A stretch of 64,000 bases of DNA, from positions 1 to 64,000 of the forward strand of contig PEQN01000011.1 of NCBI GenBank assembly GCA_002786225.1. Direction: 5' to 3'. This DNA comes from Leptospira sp. (GTDB taxonomy: Bacteria; Spirochaetota; Leptospiria; Leptospirales; Leptospiraceae). Position 1 is the first letter of the stretch. Every line of letters begins with the position of its first letter. The notes beneath the pieces were generated by a model, which had not been told where the DNA came from, did no database searches, and saw nothing but the letters and a program-made list of their open reading frames with translations. Positions 1-7,785 of this stretch are shown here, one piece after another. A program made the translations under genes and the position numbers.

Positions 1-1160
1 TCTATAGAAGAAGCTAGTTCTAGACTTTCTGCATTTCGAAACAATATCCCTCTTGAAGCCGCCTTCCCTGTTCCAACTAACAAAGAAACAGGTGTAGCAA
101 GTCCCAAAGCACAAGGACAGGCTATTACAAGAATGGCAATAGCTTTCTCCAATGCTCCAGGAAGATTTCCAGGTTCCAGAATTAAAAACCAAATAATGAA
201 ATTTAAAATTGAAATAGAGATAACAATTGGTACAAAGATTCCTGAAATCTTATCAGCAATTTTTTGCAAAGGAGCCTTGGAAGCTTGAGCATCTTCGACA
301 GTTTGAATTATGGATGCAAGCACAGTTTCTGACCCAACTTTTTGTGCTTCAAGGATTAAGGTTCCTGTTCCATTGATGGTACCACCCAAGACTATACAGT
401 CTTTCTTTTTATCTACAGGAAAACTTTCACCTGTAAGCATGGATTCATCCACTAAACTTTCCCCTTCGGTTACTAAAGAATCCGTAGGGATTTTTTCTCC
501 CGCTTTAACCATAATTATATCTTTGATCTTAATAAATTCGGAAGGCACTTCTACCCATGAATCTTGTTTTTTGATCAGTGCTCTTGGAGCTTTCAACTGA
601 ATCAGAGCTTCTATTGCTTGTGAACTCTTTCCCCTAACAACAGTTTCTATCCATTTACCCACTAAAATGATTGTAATGAGCACAGCAGATGTTTCATAAT
701 AGAGTGAAGGAAATACAGCATGTCCTAAATTAGATAAATGTTCATAATGTTCGATTGAATTTAGAAAGAAAATATCAGATTGATTGTATCCTTGTATTAT
801 GCTAAATCCTAAGCTATAAAAGTATGCCGCAGAGGTTCCCATAACAACTAAGACATCCATGTTGGATGAGCCATTACGTAGCGCTCGGTAAGCTCCCAAG
901 ATAAATGGAAAACCCATCCAAAACTGGATAGGACTTGCAAGCAAAAACTGAAACCAGGGGTGCATCAGAATGAGAGGTAGTGGAAGAAAGGAAAGAAAAC
1001 TTACATGCGAAACCATAGTATATAACAAAGGTAGAGATAAGGCAGCAGAGAAAAGTAATCTCTGCTTCAATTTGTTTAATTCTGCTTTGTGTTTATCTTC
1101 AGATTTGATTTGTTTTCTATAGAATGCTCTGAAGCTGAATAGCCTAAGGATTTTACTTTC
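1..1160 (-). CDS. copA: Copper-translocating P1B-type ATPase, main body (partial at window edge)
   Basis: This is the transmembrane and actuator part of a copper-exporting P-type ATPase, running off the left edge. On the minus strand the frame reads through hydrophobic segments, a TGES actuator motif and the CPC metal-binding motif in the sixth membrane helix (IACPCALGLATP), then GILFRNAESLE. The phosphorylation motif DKTGT and the ATP-binding domain lie outside the window. The frame is open from about 1160 downwards but has no ATG near its beginning. The first plausible start is a TTG near 1070 with no ribosome binding site. The natural N-terminal heavy-metal domain lies directly upstream in another frame (1076-1369). 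The complete protein therefore needs a -1 frameshift between about 1160 and 1076, or the gene is broken. The family assignment is firm; how it is expressed is open. Confidence 0.88.
1044..1066 (-). promoter_or_regulatory. Hairpin just downstream of the copA frame break
   Basis: On the minus strand AGCAGAGA and TCTCTGCT form a perfect 8-bp stem around a 7-base loop. It begins 18 bases after a CACAAAG heptamer (1091-1085), whose in-frame codons are ACA AAG, and 9 bases after the TAA that ends the HMA-domain frame. The placement fits a structure that stimulates frameshifting, but the spacing is longer than the 5-9 bases usual for -1 sites. It could also be a chance stem inside coding sequence. 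Confidence 0.4.
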
Positions 1161-1369
1161 TCAAAGATTGTATCCTTTTGTATGTCAGCCTTATATTTGA
1201 CATATGCTGTCTCTCTTGCAAAATTAACCCTTGCTTCCTCGATTCCATCTTGTTTGTTCAAACCTTTTTCTATTCTAAGCGCACAATTTGCACAAGTCAT
1301 ACCAAATAAATCTAGAGTGATTTCCTTGTTGGCGGCAACAAGTTCTTTATGAATTGATTTTGCTTCCAA
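1076..1369 (-). CDS. N-terminal heavy-metal-binding (HMA) domain of CopA, separate frame
   Basis: A 97-residue protein with a heavy-metal-associated domain. GMTCANC near residue 23 is the two-cysteine Cu(I) site, and the fold follows the beta-alpha-beta pattern up to GYSASEH. After that the frame ends quickly at a TAA (1076-1078), while the downstream ATPase continues in the -1 frame. In most CopA proteins this domain is fused to the membrane part. As a stand-alone product it would be a soluble copper chaperone, like the CopA(Z) product of E. coli copA, which arises there by programmed frameshifting. The start overlaps the 3' end of the CopZ-like gene by 23 bases, which suggests translational coupling. 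A simple frameshift mutation or sequence error is the alternative. Confidence 0.8.
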   Translation of the reverse strand: MEAKSIHKELVAANKEITLDLFGMTCANCALRIEKGLNKQDGIEEARVNFARETAYVKYKADIQKDTIFEKVKSLGYSASEHSIENKSNLKINTKQN

Positions 1370-1559
1370 GAGAATAACCCGCTTCTTGTAAATTGTCTTT
1401 CATACTCTTCAAAGATTCTTCTGATAATTCGGAATCCAAGATGACAATATTTCTTTCCTTGTCAGCTTTTGCCTTGATTCCATTCTCCAAGAATGATTCT
1501 TCGACTGTTTTAACACAGTGTCCACAAGTCATACCATCTACTCTATATTCAATACTCAT
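1347..1559 (-). CDS. copZ: CopZ-like copper chaperone
   Basis: A 70-residue single HMA domain with GMTCGHC at residues 9-15, the Cu(I)-binding site of CopZ/Atx1-type chaperones. Length and fold match stand-alone bacterial CopZ. Such proteins carry Cu(I) in the cytoplasm and deliver it to the CopA ATPase or to the regulator. It lies between an exported protein (upstream, 4-base gap) and the copA reading frames, all on the minus strand, so it is probably in one operon under CueR control. The presence of a dedicated CopZ makes a second chaperone from the copA frame partly redundant, as is also seen in other bacteria. Confidence 0.85.
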   Translation of the reverse strand: MSIEYRVDGMTCGHCVKTVEESFLENGIKAKADKERNIVILDSELSEESLKSMKDNLQEAGYSLGSKINS

Positions 1560-1563
1560 ATTT

Positions 1564-1959
1564 CTAATTCTCCTTGATGGGCAAATTGTATTTTACAGCC
1601 ATTCCTTTAGAACCATTTCTCTCAGAAATTATTTCCAAAATTCCTTCTTGATCAATTTCACTGGATGATCCTTTACAGTAAAAATGATCTGGATGAGAAT
1701 AACATTTTAAAACTTTTTCAGATTTACTTGAAATAATTTTAGCATTAACCTTAGAATTCATAGTGTATGGGTTTTTAAAAGAAATATCAAGAAGATAAAT
1801 CTTAAATCCTTTTCCCTGATAATCCAAAACTTCCGTGTGGTATGCTCCAGGCATTCGAATTTTTCCACCATTCTGTCCTATTTGATTCTCACCATGTGCG
1901 AAAATAGAAAAGGCCCAAAGGTAAATCCCAAATCCAGTAATTATTTTTATTTTTGTCAT
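1564..1959 (-). CDS. Exported protein of copper locus, unknown function
   Basis: A 131-residue protein with an N-terminal hydrophobic signal (about residues 5-22, ending FAHGEN), so probably periplasmic. The mature part has a conserved-looking N-terminal patch (GENQIGQNGGKIRMPGAYHTEV) and a later segment with two Cys and two His (CYSHPDHFYC), which could bind metal. It is the first gene of the copZ-copA operon, 4 bases upstream of copZ and facing the CueR-like regulator. The context suggests a periplasmic copper-handling role, but I do not recognise a named family and the function is inference only. Confidence 0.6.
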   Translation of the reverse strand: MTKIKIITGFGIYLWAFSIFAHGENQIGQNGGKIRMPGAYHTEVLDYQGKGFKIYLLDISFKNPYTMNSKVNAKIISSKSEKVLKCYSHPDHFYCKGSSSEIDQEGILEIISERNGSKGMAVKYNLPIKEN

Positions 1960-1996
1960 TTTGATATTTATTCTCCTAAATCATAGTTTGATGTCA

Positions 1997-2026
1997 GTTT
2001 ATACCTTCCCATAGTTGGAATGTCAA
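1997..2026 (-). promoter_or_regulatory. CueR-type promoter and operator for the copper operon
   Basis: On the minus strand there is a TTGACA -35 (2026-2021). A spacer carries the dyad ATTCC...GGAAGGT, and an AT-rich -10 lies around 2003-1997 (TATAAA, or TAAACT at 19-bp spacing). MerR-family activators such as CueR bind a dyad of the form ACCTTCC...GGAAGGT between widely spaced -35 and -10 boxes. The position about 40 bases upstream of the exported-protein gene fits copper-induced expression of this operon. Confidence 0.6.
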
Positions 2027-2056
2027 CACCCGAATATTTTTTTTTATCATTTTCCC

Positions 2057-2079
2057 ATAAAAAGTGAATCACTTTTTAT
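2057..2079. promoter_or_regulatory. Perfect 11-bp inverted repeat in the copper divergent promoter region
   Basis: ATAAAAAGTGA (2057-2067) and its exact complement (2069-2079) flank a single base. It sits between the divergent copper operon and the CueR-type gene. It could be an operator for a second regulator or a small hairpin. It does not resemble the CueR dyad. Confidence 0.45.
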
Positions 2080-2101
2080 AATTTTATTTGCTTTTATATA
2101 A

Positions 2102-2122
2102 ACCTTCCCATTATTGTAAGCT
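2102..2122 (+). promoter_or_regulatory. Second partial CueR-like box upstream of the regulator
   Basis: ACCTTCCCAT followed by TTG repeats the left half and spacing of the operator at 2003-2023, but the right arm is degraded (GTAAGCT). It lies 30 bases upstream of the regulator start and may allow autoregulation. Confidence 0.4.
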
Positions 2123-2151
2123 TGTCTAATGAAATTAAAAGGAGACTAGAG

Positions 2152-2538
2152 ATGAATATAGGCATGCTATCTAAAGAATCTGGTGTTAGTACAAAGCTCA
2201 TTCGCCACTATGAAGATATTGGACTAATAAATAAAGTTGCTAGATCAGAAAATGGTTATAGAATTTATTTAGAATCTGATATAAATAATTTAAGATTCAT
2301 TAAACGATCTAGAGAATTAGGTTTTTCTTTATCAGATATTAAAAAATTATTGAGCTTATGGAAGAACAAATCTAGAACAAGTGAGCAAGTAAAACAACTA
2401 GCCAATAAACATTTACTTGATTTAGAGAATAAACTAAAACAAATCAAAGACATGGCTGATAGCTTAAGGCATCTTGTACAAAATTGTCATGGAGATCATA
2501 GGCCTGATTGCCCAATCTTAAAGAAACTAAGTGACTGA
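2152..2538 (+). CDS. cueR: MerR-family copper-responsive regulator, CueR type
   Basis: A 128-residue MerR-family activator. The N-terminus is the winged helix-turn-helix (MNIGMLSKESGVSTKLIRHY), followed by a dimerisation coiled coil. The C-terminal metal loop NCHGDHRPDCPIL has two Cys eight residues apart ending in DCPI, which is the CueR Cu(I)-site pattern. An upstream TTG at 2122 is in frame, but the ATG at 2152 has a clear ribosome binding site (AAGGAGA) and starts exactly where CueR homologues do. It is divergent from the copper operon, which carries a matching dyad, so it very probably activates that operon on copper stress. Its 3' end overlaps the convergent EamA gene by 12 bases. Confidence 0.88.
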   Translation: MNIGMLSKESGVSTKLIRHYEDIGLINKVARSENGYRIYLESDINNLRFIKRSRELGFSLSDIKKLLSLWKNKSRTSEQVKQLANKHLLDLENKLKQIKDMADSLRHLVQNCHGDHRPDCPILKKLSD

Positions 2539-3468
2539 ATTATTTGCTTGATTTTTCATTTTAGGAAACGGTATTTCTGAAATAAGAATTCCAACTAATA
2601 CAAATAAACAACCTAACCAGCCTATAAACGATAAGGACTCTCCTGCCACAAGAAAGGCAAATAAACTTGCAAAAACTGGCTCTAAGCTAAAAATAATCCC
2701 TGCCCTAGTTGGCGTAACAGCTTTTTGGTATCGCGTCTGAATTAGCAAAGGAATAATAGTTGCAATGATACCAGTGTAAACTAATCCAAAGATTGCTATT
2801 CCTTCCCAAGATTTTGGGAATAAAAATGCACCCATCAAAAATGATTGAATGCAAAAATAAATTCCAGAAAGTAAAAATGCCGTAGACAACTGTCCGAAGT
2901 ACAATCCTCTTTCATTATAAATTTTCGTTGTCTTATCTATAAGAATGATATAAAGAGCAAAAAACAAGGCACCAGCTAAGGTTATTAAGTCGCCAATATT
3001 CATAGGCTCTGAAAAGTTCAAATCAAATATACTTCCTGATCCAAAACTAATTAAAAAAAGACCAAACATAACAAATATTACTGCAATAAATAATTTATTA
3101 CTTGGAAATTTTCGATTCCAAATAGCCTCAAGAATTGGAGTAAAAATTACATAAGCACCAGTGATAAATCCTGATTTTGTTGCACTTGTATATTCTAGTC
3201 CCAATGTCTGTGAGGCATATCCTAAGAACATGATAACACCAACCATGATTCCCATTCCTAAGGAATCCAAAGGAATCTTCGTAAGACTTCTCCTCCAAAT
3301 AATAAGAGACCCGACTAAGGCAAGACCAAATCGTATGCTGAGAAAGAAACTAGGATGCAAAGTCTCAACGGATAGTTTTATAAAAATAAAGGTTCCACCC
3401 CAGATGATGGTCATCAATATGAGGTAGAACTCTGCTTTTATGTCAAAAATTGATTTATATAAATTCAT
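2527..3468 (-). CDS. EamA/DMT-family transporter
   Basis: A 313-residue membrane protein with about ten hydrophobic helices arranged as two five-helix EamA repeats (about residues 14-145 and 155-300). WGGTFIFIKLSVETLHP in the first repeat and TPTRAGIIFSLEPVFASLFAF in the second are typical of drug/metabolite exporters. The substrate cannot be read from sequence. It is convergent with cueR (12-base overlap) and divergent from the methyltransferase gene, whose start lies only 4 bases from its own, so the two share a very compact promoter region. Confidence 0.82.
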   Translation of the reverse strand: MNLYKSIFDIKAEFYLILMTIIWGGTFIFIKLSVETLHPSFFLSIRFGLALVGSLIIWRRSLTKIPLDSLGMGIMVGVIMFLGYASQTLGLEYTSATKSGFITGAYVIFTPILEAIWNRKFPSNKLFIAVIFVMFGLFLISFGSGSIFDLNFSEPMNIGDLITLAGALFFALYIILIDKTTKIYNERGLYFGQLSTAFLLSGIYFCIQSFLMGAFLFPKSWEGIAIFGLVYTGIIATIIPLLIQTRYQKAVTPTRAGIIFSLEPVFASLFAFLVAGESLSFIGWLGCLFVLVGILISEIPFPKMKNQANNSVT

Positions 3469-3472
3469 TCAC

Positions 3473-4759
3473 ATGAAACCACTTACTGCCTTGGTGAGCT
3501 TTCCACCGGGACTAGGAAGGCAAGCCTTAACTGAGATTGAATCCATACTTAATGATCCCATGATTCCAGAAAAGAAGAATACAAGTTCTCCTAAGCTATT
3601 ACTTTTTCCAGAAAAAATTCTCATTCGAAATACATCCTTGCAATCCATCATGGGAATTTGTTTTCGTAGTTTTTTTCTAAGAGATATTTATATACTACTA
3701 AATGGTTTAGAATTAAAAAATATAGAAGATGAACTTCCTGATACTTTCCGCACATGGATTAAAGAAACAAAGAGTTTTTCTCTTCAATTACAAGTTAGAA
3801 AGAATCCCAGCCTTGACACAGAAGCATTTATAGAAGAATGCAAAAGTTTTATTCACAAAGCCATAGGTGGTGCAGAAAATATAGAACCAGCTAACAATCG
3901 TATAGGTCCTAGGTTTTTAGTTTCAATACTTAGAAATAGATCCGAATTGTATTTTGCAGTAAAATCAAAACCTCTCTACCAAAGAGGATTTCGATCTCCA
4001 TTTCCTCTTTCCGCTCCTATAAGCGAAGACCTTGCATCAATTCTTATCAACTTCACCCTACAAAAGTTTTCATTTAATAGAAATTCGATTCAACTAGATG
4101 CTTTCATTCCTTTCTCTGGTACAGGTACTTTTGCTTTTGAATTATTTATGCAGATCTACAAAATTCTTCCTGGTTTGCTCAAATTTCAGGAAGATGATTT
4201 TTCTAAACATTTGAATTATGGTAAAATTTGGAAATTTCTTCGCGATAAATCTTGCAAAGGTATTTATAGAAATCTTGCAGACCATTCTCCCTGTCTAAAG
4301 ATCCACAATTTCGATTTTCGTTCTGATATTGTCGAAAACTCTTTGTTAAATGAGAGTAATCTTCAATCTATACTTGACCAAAACCTCGGCAGTATTATTA
4401 CTCAGTCCTTTCCAGGACTCAATGAAATCATGGAGTGGAAGACAGCAGATTTCTTTGAAACACTGATTCCCAACCTAATGTCCAAGAACCTATTTCTTCC
4501 TTTGAATCCTCCCTATGGAATTCGACACAAGAATAAAGAATCCGTAGCTTCCTTCTTCCAAAGAATTGCTCGTAAAACAAATCAACTCTGCCTTGATTTA
4601 CCACCAGAAACCAAAATCCATGGATTTTTACTCTGCCCAGATGCAAATTCCTACTCAGCAGCTTCTGAAATCTGGCGTACAGATTGGAACTTAGAAACTC
4701 TTCACTTCTCACAAGGAAAACTTTCTATACGTGCCTTATTTTTTTCTTCCAAAAATTGA
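3473..4759 (+). CDS. THUMP-domain RNA methyltransferase-like protein
   Basis: A 428-residue protein resembling the RlmL/UPF0020 family of SAM-dependent RNA guanine-N2 methyltransferases. A THUMP-like N-terminal half ends in the diagnostic PLYQRGFR. It is followed by a Rossmann-like part with DAFIPFSGTGTF, a divergent form of the SAM motif usually written DPxCGSGT, and the catalytic NPPYG near residue 353. The SAM motif departs from consensus, so activity may be altered. A start at 3440 is in frame but would overlap the divergent transporter start; the ATG at 3473 matches the usual beginning (PPGLGRQALTEIE). The target RNA is unknown. Confidence 0.72.
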   Translation: MKPLTALVSFPPGLGRQALTEIESILNDPMIPEKKNTSSPKLLLFPEKILIRNTSLQSIMGICFRSFFLRDIYILLNGLELKNIEDELPDTFRTWIKETKSFSLQLQVRKNPSLDTEAFIEECKSFIHKAIGGAENIEPANNRIGPRFLVSILRNRSELYFAVKSKPLYQRGFRSPFPLSAPISEDLASILINFTLQKFSFNRNSIQLDAFIPFSGTGTFAFELFMQIYKILPGLLKFQEDDFSKHLNYGKIWKFLRDKSCKGIYRNLADHSPCLKIHNFDFRSDIVENSLLNESNLQSILDQNLGSIITQSFPGLNEIMEWKTADFFETLIPNLMSKNLFLPLNPPYGIRHKNKESVASFFQRIARKTNQLCLDLPPETKIHGFLLCPDANSYSAASEIWRTDWNLETLHFSQGKLSIRALFFSSKN

Positions 4760-4835
4760 AAAAAACCTTGTCAACCTAGGGAATTATGTCACTTATATCT
4801 GTTATAACTAAAGAGACATAAACAGGCTAAATCCC

Positions 4836-5126
4836 ATGAAAATCACAAAAAATGAAGAACAAATCTCTCTGCTCATCTCCCTACCATGGGAAGTTGACTC
4901 CGTACGCATCATAGGAAAACCTACTTTCTTAAAAGTCCACGAAATCCTGCAAGGAACCGGACGATATCTTGAAGTCATTTGCGAAGAAGCAAAATATTTC
5001 ACCGCTTTTGAAGCCTTCTGTGACTTGGTGATACACAATGTACAGGATAAACACTTACCAGGAGTATCTGTTTTTCTAAATGCTCTAAGAACTTGGGATT
5101 GGGAAGAAGTTCGTAAGACAGCTTAA
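4836..5126 (+). CDS. Small conserved-type cytoplasmic protein, unknown
   Basis: A 96-residue soluble protein with no signal or membrane segment. It contains alternating hydrophobic strands (LISLPWEVDSVRIIG, LEVICEE) and an amphipathic helix, consistent with a compact alpha/beta fold. I do not recognise a family. It lies between the RNA methyltransferase and ung on the same strand with its own gap of 76 bases. Codon use looks normal for the window. Confidence 0.55.
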   Translation: MKITKNEEQISLLISLPWEVDSVRIIGKPTFLKVHEILQGTGRYLEVICEEAKYFTAFEAFCDLVIHNVQDKHLPGVSVFLNALRTWDWEEVRKTA

Positions 5127-5218
5127 TTCAATCTTTCTACTAAAAATGGTTTATTTTTCTTTAGTTGCGACACAAACCTTGAATCCACCTAATTTGTGAC
5201 ATTGATCCTTCTTGAGTT

Positions 5219-5237
5219 TTTATGAAGTTTTCATAAT
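5219..5237. promoter_or_regulatory. Short inverted repeat upstream of ung
   Basis: TATGAA and TTCATA flank a 3-base centre in an AT-rich stretch about 45 bases upstream of the ung start. It could be an operator or part of the leader; support is only the symmetry. Confidence 0.3.
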
Positions 5238-5250
5238 TTAGGAGAAAATT

Positions 5251-5272
5251 GCCACCCCCTTAAGGGGGTGGC
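5251..5272. repeat. Perfect 22-bp GC-rich palindrome between SD and start of ung
   Basis: GCCACCCCC and GGGGGTGGC form a 9-bp stem around TTAA. It is placed between a good Shine-Dalgarno (AGGAG, 5240-5244) and the GTG/ATG start of ung (5276/5282). Without folding, the SD is about 31 bases from the GTG, too far to work. If the hairpin forms, it loops out 22 bases and leaves about 9. A degenerate copy occurs at 21399-21418, so it may be a dispersed palindromic repeat. Confidence 0.7.
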
Positions 5273-5275
5273 TGA

Positions 5276-5947
5276 GTGAAGATGCCCATCCAAATCCACG
5301 AATCCTGGAAGGAACTACTAGACCCCGAATTTCAAAAACCTTACTTCAAGAGTTTAACAGGTTTTTTGAAGGACGAGTATAAGAATTACAAGGTCTACCC
5401 ACAGGCTAAGTTTATTTTTAGAGCTTTTGATATGGTTCCCGTTCAGAAAGTAAGAGTCGTAATTTTGGGACAAGATCCTTACCACGGGCCCGGCCAAGCC
5501 CATGGACTTTGCTTTTCTGTGGATAAGTCAGTCAGAATCCCCCCATCTTTGTTGAATATTTTTAAAGAAATAACGGCGGAGTTTGGAGGTTCAATGCCCC
5601 AATCAGGAGATTTAAGCTACCTTGCTGAACAAGGTGTATTGCTATTGAATTCTACTCTGACGGTAAGGGAGGGTCAAGCTGGTTCCCACCAAAATCGAGG
5701 CTGGGAAACATTTACAGATGCAGTCATAGAAAGACTCAGCTTACAAAGAGACAAGCTAGTTTACCTACTTTGGGGAGCCTATGCCATTCGTAAATCTGAA
5801 CTGATCCGATCTAAAGAACATCTCTTGCTAAGCTCCGCCCACCCTTCGCCTCTTTCTGCATCCCGTGGTTTTTTAGGAAATGGACATTTCAAGCTTGCAA
5901 ATAAATATTTAGAATCTATCCAAGAAAAACCCATACGCTGGATTTGA
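5276..5947 (+). CDS. ung: Uracil-DNA glycosylase, family 1
   Basis: A 223-residue uracil-DNA glycosylase that removes uracil from DNA in base excision repair. The water-activating motif GQDPYHG with its catalytic Asp lies near residue 65 and the HPSPLS loop with the catalytic His near residue 188. Length matches E. coli Ung. Two starts are possible, GTG at 5276 and ATG at 5282, which give almost the same protein. The ribosome binding site is separated from both by the palindrome at 5251-5272, so translation may depend on that hairpin. Confidence 0.95.
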   Translation: MKMPIQIHESWKELLDPEFQKPYFKSLTGFLKDEYKNYKVYPQAKFIFRAFDMVPVQKVRVVILGQDPYHGPGQAHGLCFSVDKSVRIPPSLLNIFKEITAEFGGSMPQSGDLSYLAEQGVLLLNSTLTVREGQAGSHQNRGWETFTDAVIERLSLQRDKLVYLLWGAYAIRKSELIRSKEHLLLSSAHPSPLSASRGFLGNGHFKLANKYLESIQEKPIRWI

Positions 5948-5988
5948 AATTAACTTGCTTGCGAAGTCATAGATTTCAGACTTGAGCT

Positions 5989-7014
5989 ATGTTTCCTTTA
6001 ACAACAAGAGAATTTATCTTTGCCCTTATGAATGGCTTTTTAATAGGAATAGCCAACCTTATACCTGGTGTAAGCGGTGGAACATTTGCACTTGTTCTAG
6101 GTCTCTATGATCGTTTAATCAATGCTACAACTCGAATAGACGCATCCACCATCAACAATACTCTAGGCTTTATCAAGGCTCCACATAAACGAGAAGCAAG
6201 AGTTGCCTTCGCTGAGGAACTTCGTAGAATAGATTTCTATTTCCTAGTTTCTATCTTCATAGGTATCGCTCTTGCCATACTATCAGGTGCTAAGCTGATT
6301 CAATTTTTACTTGCCCATCACCCCTCTCCCACTTTAGCTCTTTTCATAGGCTTAATCATTCCTTCACTCTCCGTTCCTTGGAAGATGCTAGAAGTTCGCA
6401 CTGCCAAAACACTATCTTGGATGCTACCTGGAATTATCTTAGCTGTTATACCTATACTTATGAAAATGAATCCTGAGGGATCTGACAATCCTTTGGTAGG
6501 TCTCGTAACTGGTGCCATTGCAATTTCTGCCATGATACTTCCCGGTGTAAGTGGCTCCTACATTATGTTAGTTTTAGGTGAATACCAAGTTGTTCTTGCG
6601 AAGATTGCAAACATCTTTCAATGGGAATCTATCCTTTTTCTGGGATCTTTTGCTTTAGGTTGCCTGCTTGGTCTTTTGCTTTTTACAAGACTCATTCGAT
6701 ATCTTCTAGACCACAAGAAATCTTCAACTATGGCATTTTTAATAGGTTTGATTCTTGGATCTTTTGTGATCCTTTGGCCTTTTAAAAACTATGACACGTC
6801 CGAGACCGTGAAGAGCAGATCTGGTGAAGTAAAAAGAGATATACAAATTGCCACCGCAAGCAATAAATTTCCAACAAAAGATGACGATCTTCTAATTGTT
6901 ATCGCCTCTCTCATTGCTGGGCTTGGTTTAGGTTTTGGTTTAAATTATTTGGAAAAATTAAAAGGTCCCGAATACAAAGAGATACACCCAGGCCATCCTC
7001 CCAAGAAAAAGTAA
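5989..7014 (+). CDS. DUF368 membrane protein, probable undecaprenyl-phosphate translocase (PopT type)
   Basis: A 341-residue polytopic membrane protein of the DUF368 family. The hallmark duplicated motif appears as NLIPGVSGGTFALVLGLYDRL near residue 22 and ILPGVSGSYIMLVLGEY near residue 182, each in a membrane re-entrant region. DUF368 proteins (PopT) have been identified as flippases that return undecaprenyl phosphate across the inner membrane for reuse in cell-wall and LPS synthesis. The assignment to that role here follows from the family. A hydrophilic insertion (about residues 265-295) precedes the last helix. It lies 41 bases after ung, probably by chance. Confidence 0.85.
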   Translation: MFPLTTREFIFALMNGFLIGIANLIPGVSGGTFALVLGLYDRLINATTRIDASTINNTLGFIKAPHKREARVAFAEELRRIDFYFLVSIFIGIALAILSGAKLIQFLLAHHPSPTLALFIGLIIPSLSVPWKMLEVRTAKTLSWMLPGIILAVIPILMKMNPEGSDNPLVGLVTGAIAISAMILPGVSGSYIMLVLGEYQVVLAKIANIFQWESILFLGSFALGCLLGLLLFTRLIRYLLDHKKSSTMAFLIGLILGSFVILWPFKNYDTSETVKSRSGEVKRDIQIATASNKFPTKDDDLLIVIASLIAGLGLGFGLNYLEKLKGPEYKEIHPGHPPKKK

Positions 7015-7064
7015 TTTCGAAATTTAGAGAGCTGACTTACAATTATCAAGTAGATTCAATTTTC

Positions 7065-7781
7065 TTAAACCTCGCAGTCAACAACTGTGAGGTATTCTTC
7101 CTCGGCAACCGTATCTAAAAGTTCTGTCCATTCTAGAATCCAGGAAGCATCTGTTTTCTCAGAGACATCAGGATAAGCCTGAACACCTAATCTTCCTTTA
7201 TCGAACCACTTGTAGTCTTTAAGAAAGGCATAACCAAGAAAGTTTCCGTATTTAGATCCCTTTAATTTAGGATCATAAACCATTTCTATGCGAGCAAAAT
7301 CAATATCCTTTAATCTAGCAGTTGTTGAATGAAATGTATTCGAAAGCTTGTCATCGCTTGGTTTCAAAATTTGAGTATCTTCCCAAAGCATCTCTGGATT
7401 TCGAATTTTTGCACCATTTTTAATTTGATTCTCAATGATATGGTTCTTTAGAATTGCTTCCTGTGATAGATTTTCTTTCAAGCGGAGAATCCCGGACCAT
7501 CGTCCTCCGATTTCATAGTATTTCCACTTTCCTCTAGGGTTAAGATTGGATAGATAAAAATATCCATCGTCATTGTAACCAGAATTCATTTTGGTAAAAT
7601 TTTCCAAGGCTTGGGAAAATTCTATAATGTTTTCTCTGCGAACTCCATACAATTTTTCAATTTTGAGTATTTCAAACTCTTGCAAATACATGGGATAGCT
7701 CTCAGCTTCTGAATGAATGTAATACGGTGCAATTTGTTCGTGAACATCTAGCCCTATTACTAACAATGCGTAGTGTGCCAT
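7065..7781 (-). CDS. Uncharacterised protein of phage/bacterial type with GGRWSG motif
   Basis: A 238-residue soluble protein. The N-terminus (MAHYALLVIGLD, then EQIAPY) and the central WKYYEIGGRWSG resemble small proteins of unknown function known from phages and scattered bacterial genomes. It is the last gene of a probable three-gene minus-strand operon (9407 to 7065), 4 bases after the alpha/beta hydrolase. No catalytic motif is visible. A phage origin is possible, but the surroundings are not phage-like. The function is unknown. Confidence 0.6.
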   Translation of the reverse strand: MAHYALLVIGLDVHEQIAPYYIHSEAESYPMYLQEFEILKIEKLYGVRRENIIEFSQALENFTKMNSGYNDDGYFYLSNLNPRGKWKYYEIGGRWSGILRLKENLSQEAILKNHIIENQIKNGAKIRNPEMLWEDTQILKPSDDKLSNTFHSTTARLKDIDFARIEMVYDPKLKGSKYGNFLGYAFLKDYKWFDKGRLGVQAYPDVSEKTDASWILEWTELLDTVAEEEYLTVVDCEV

Positions 7782-7785
7782 AGAT

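Noticed and set aside
310..600. Open frame on the plus strand of 96 residues
   Set aside because: It is antisense to the copA ATPase frame, which has strong family motifs, and has no ribosome binding site.
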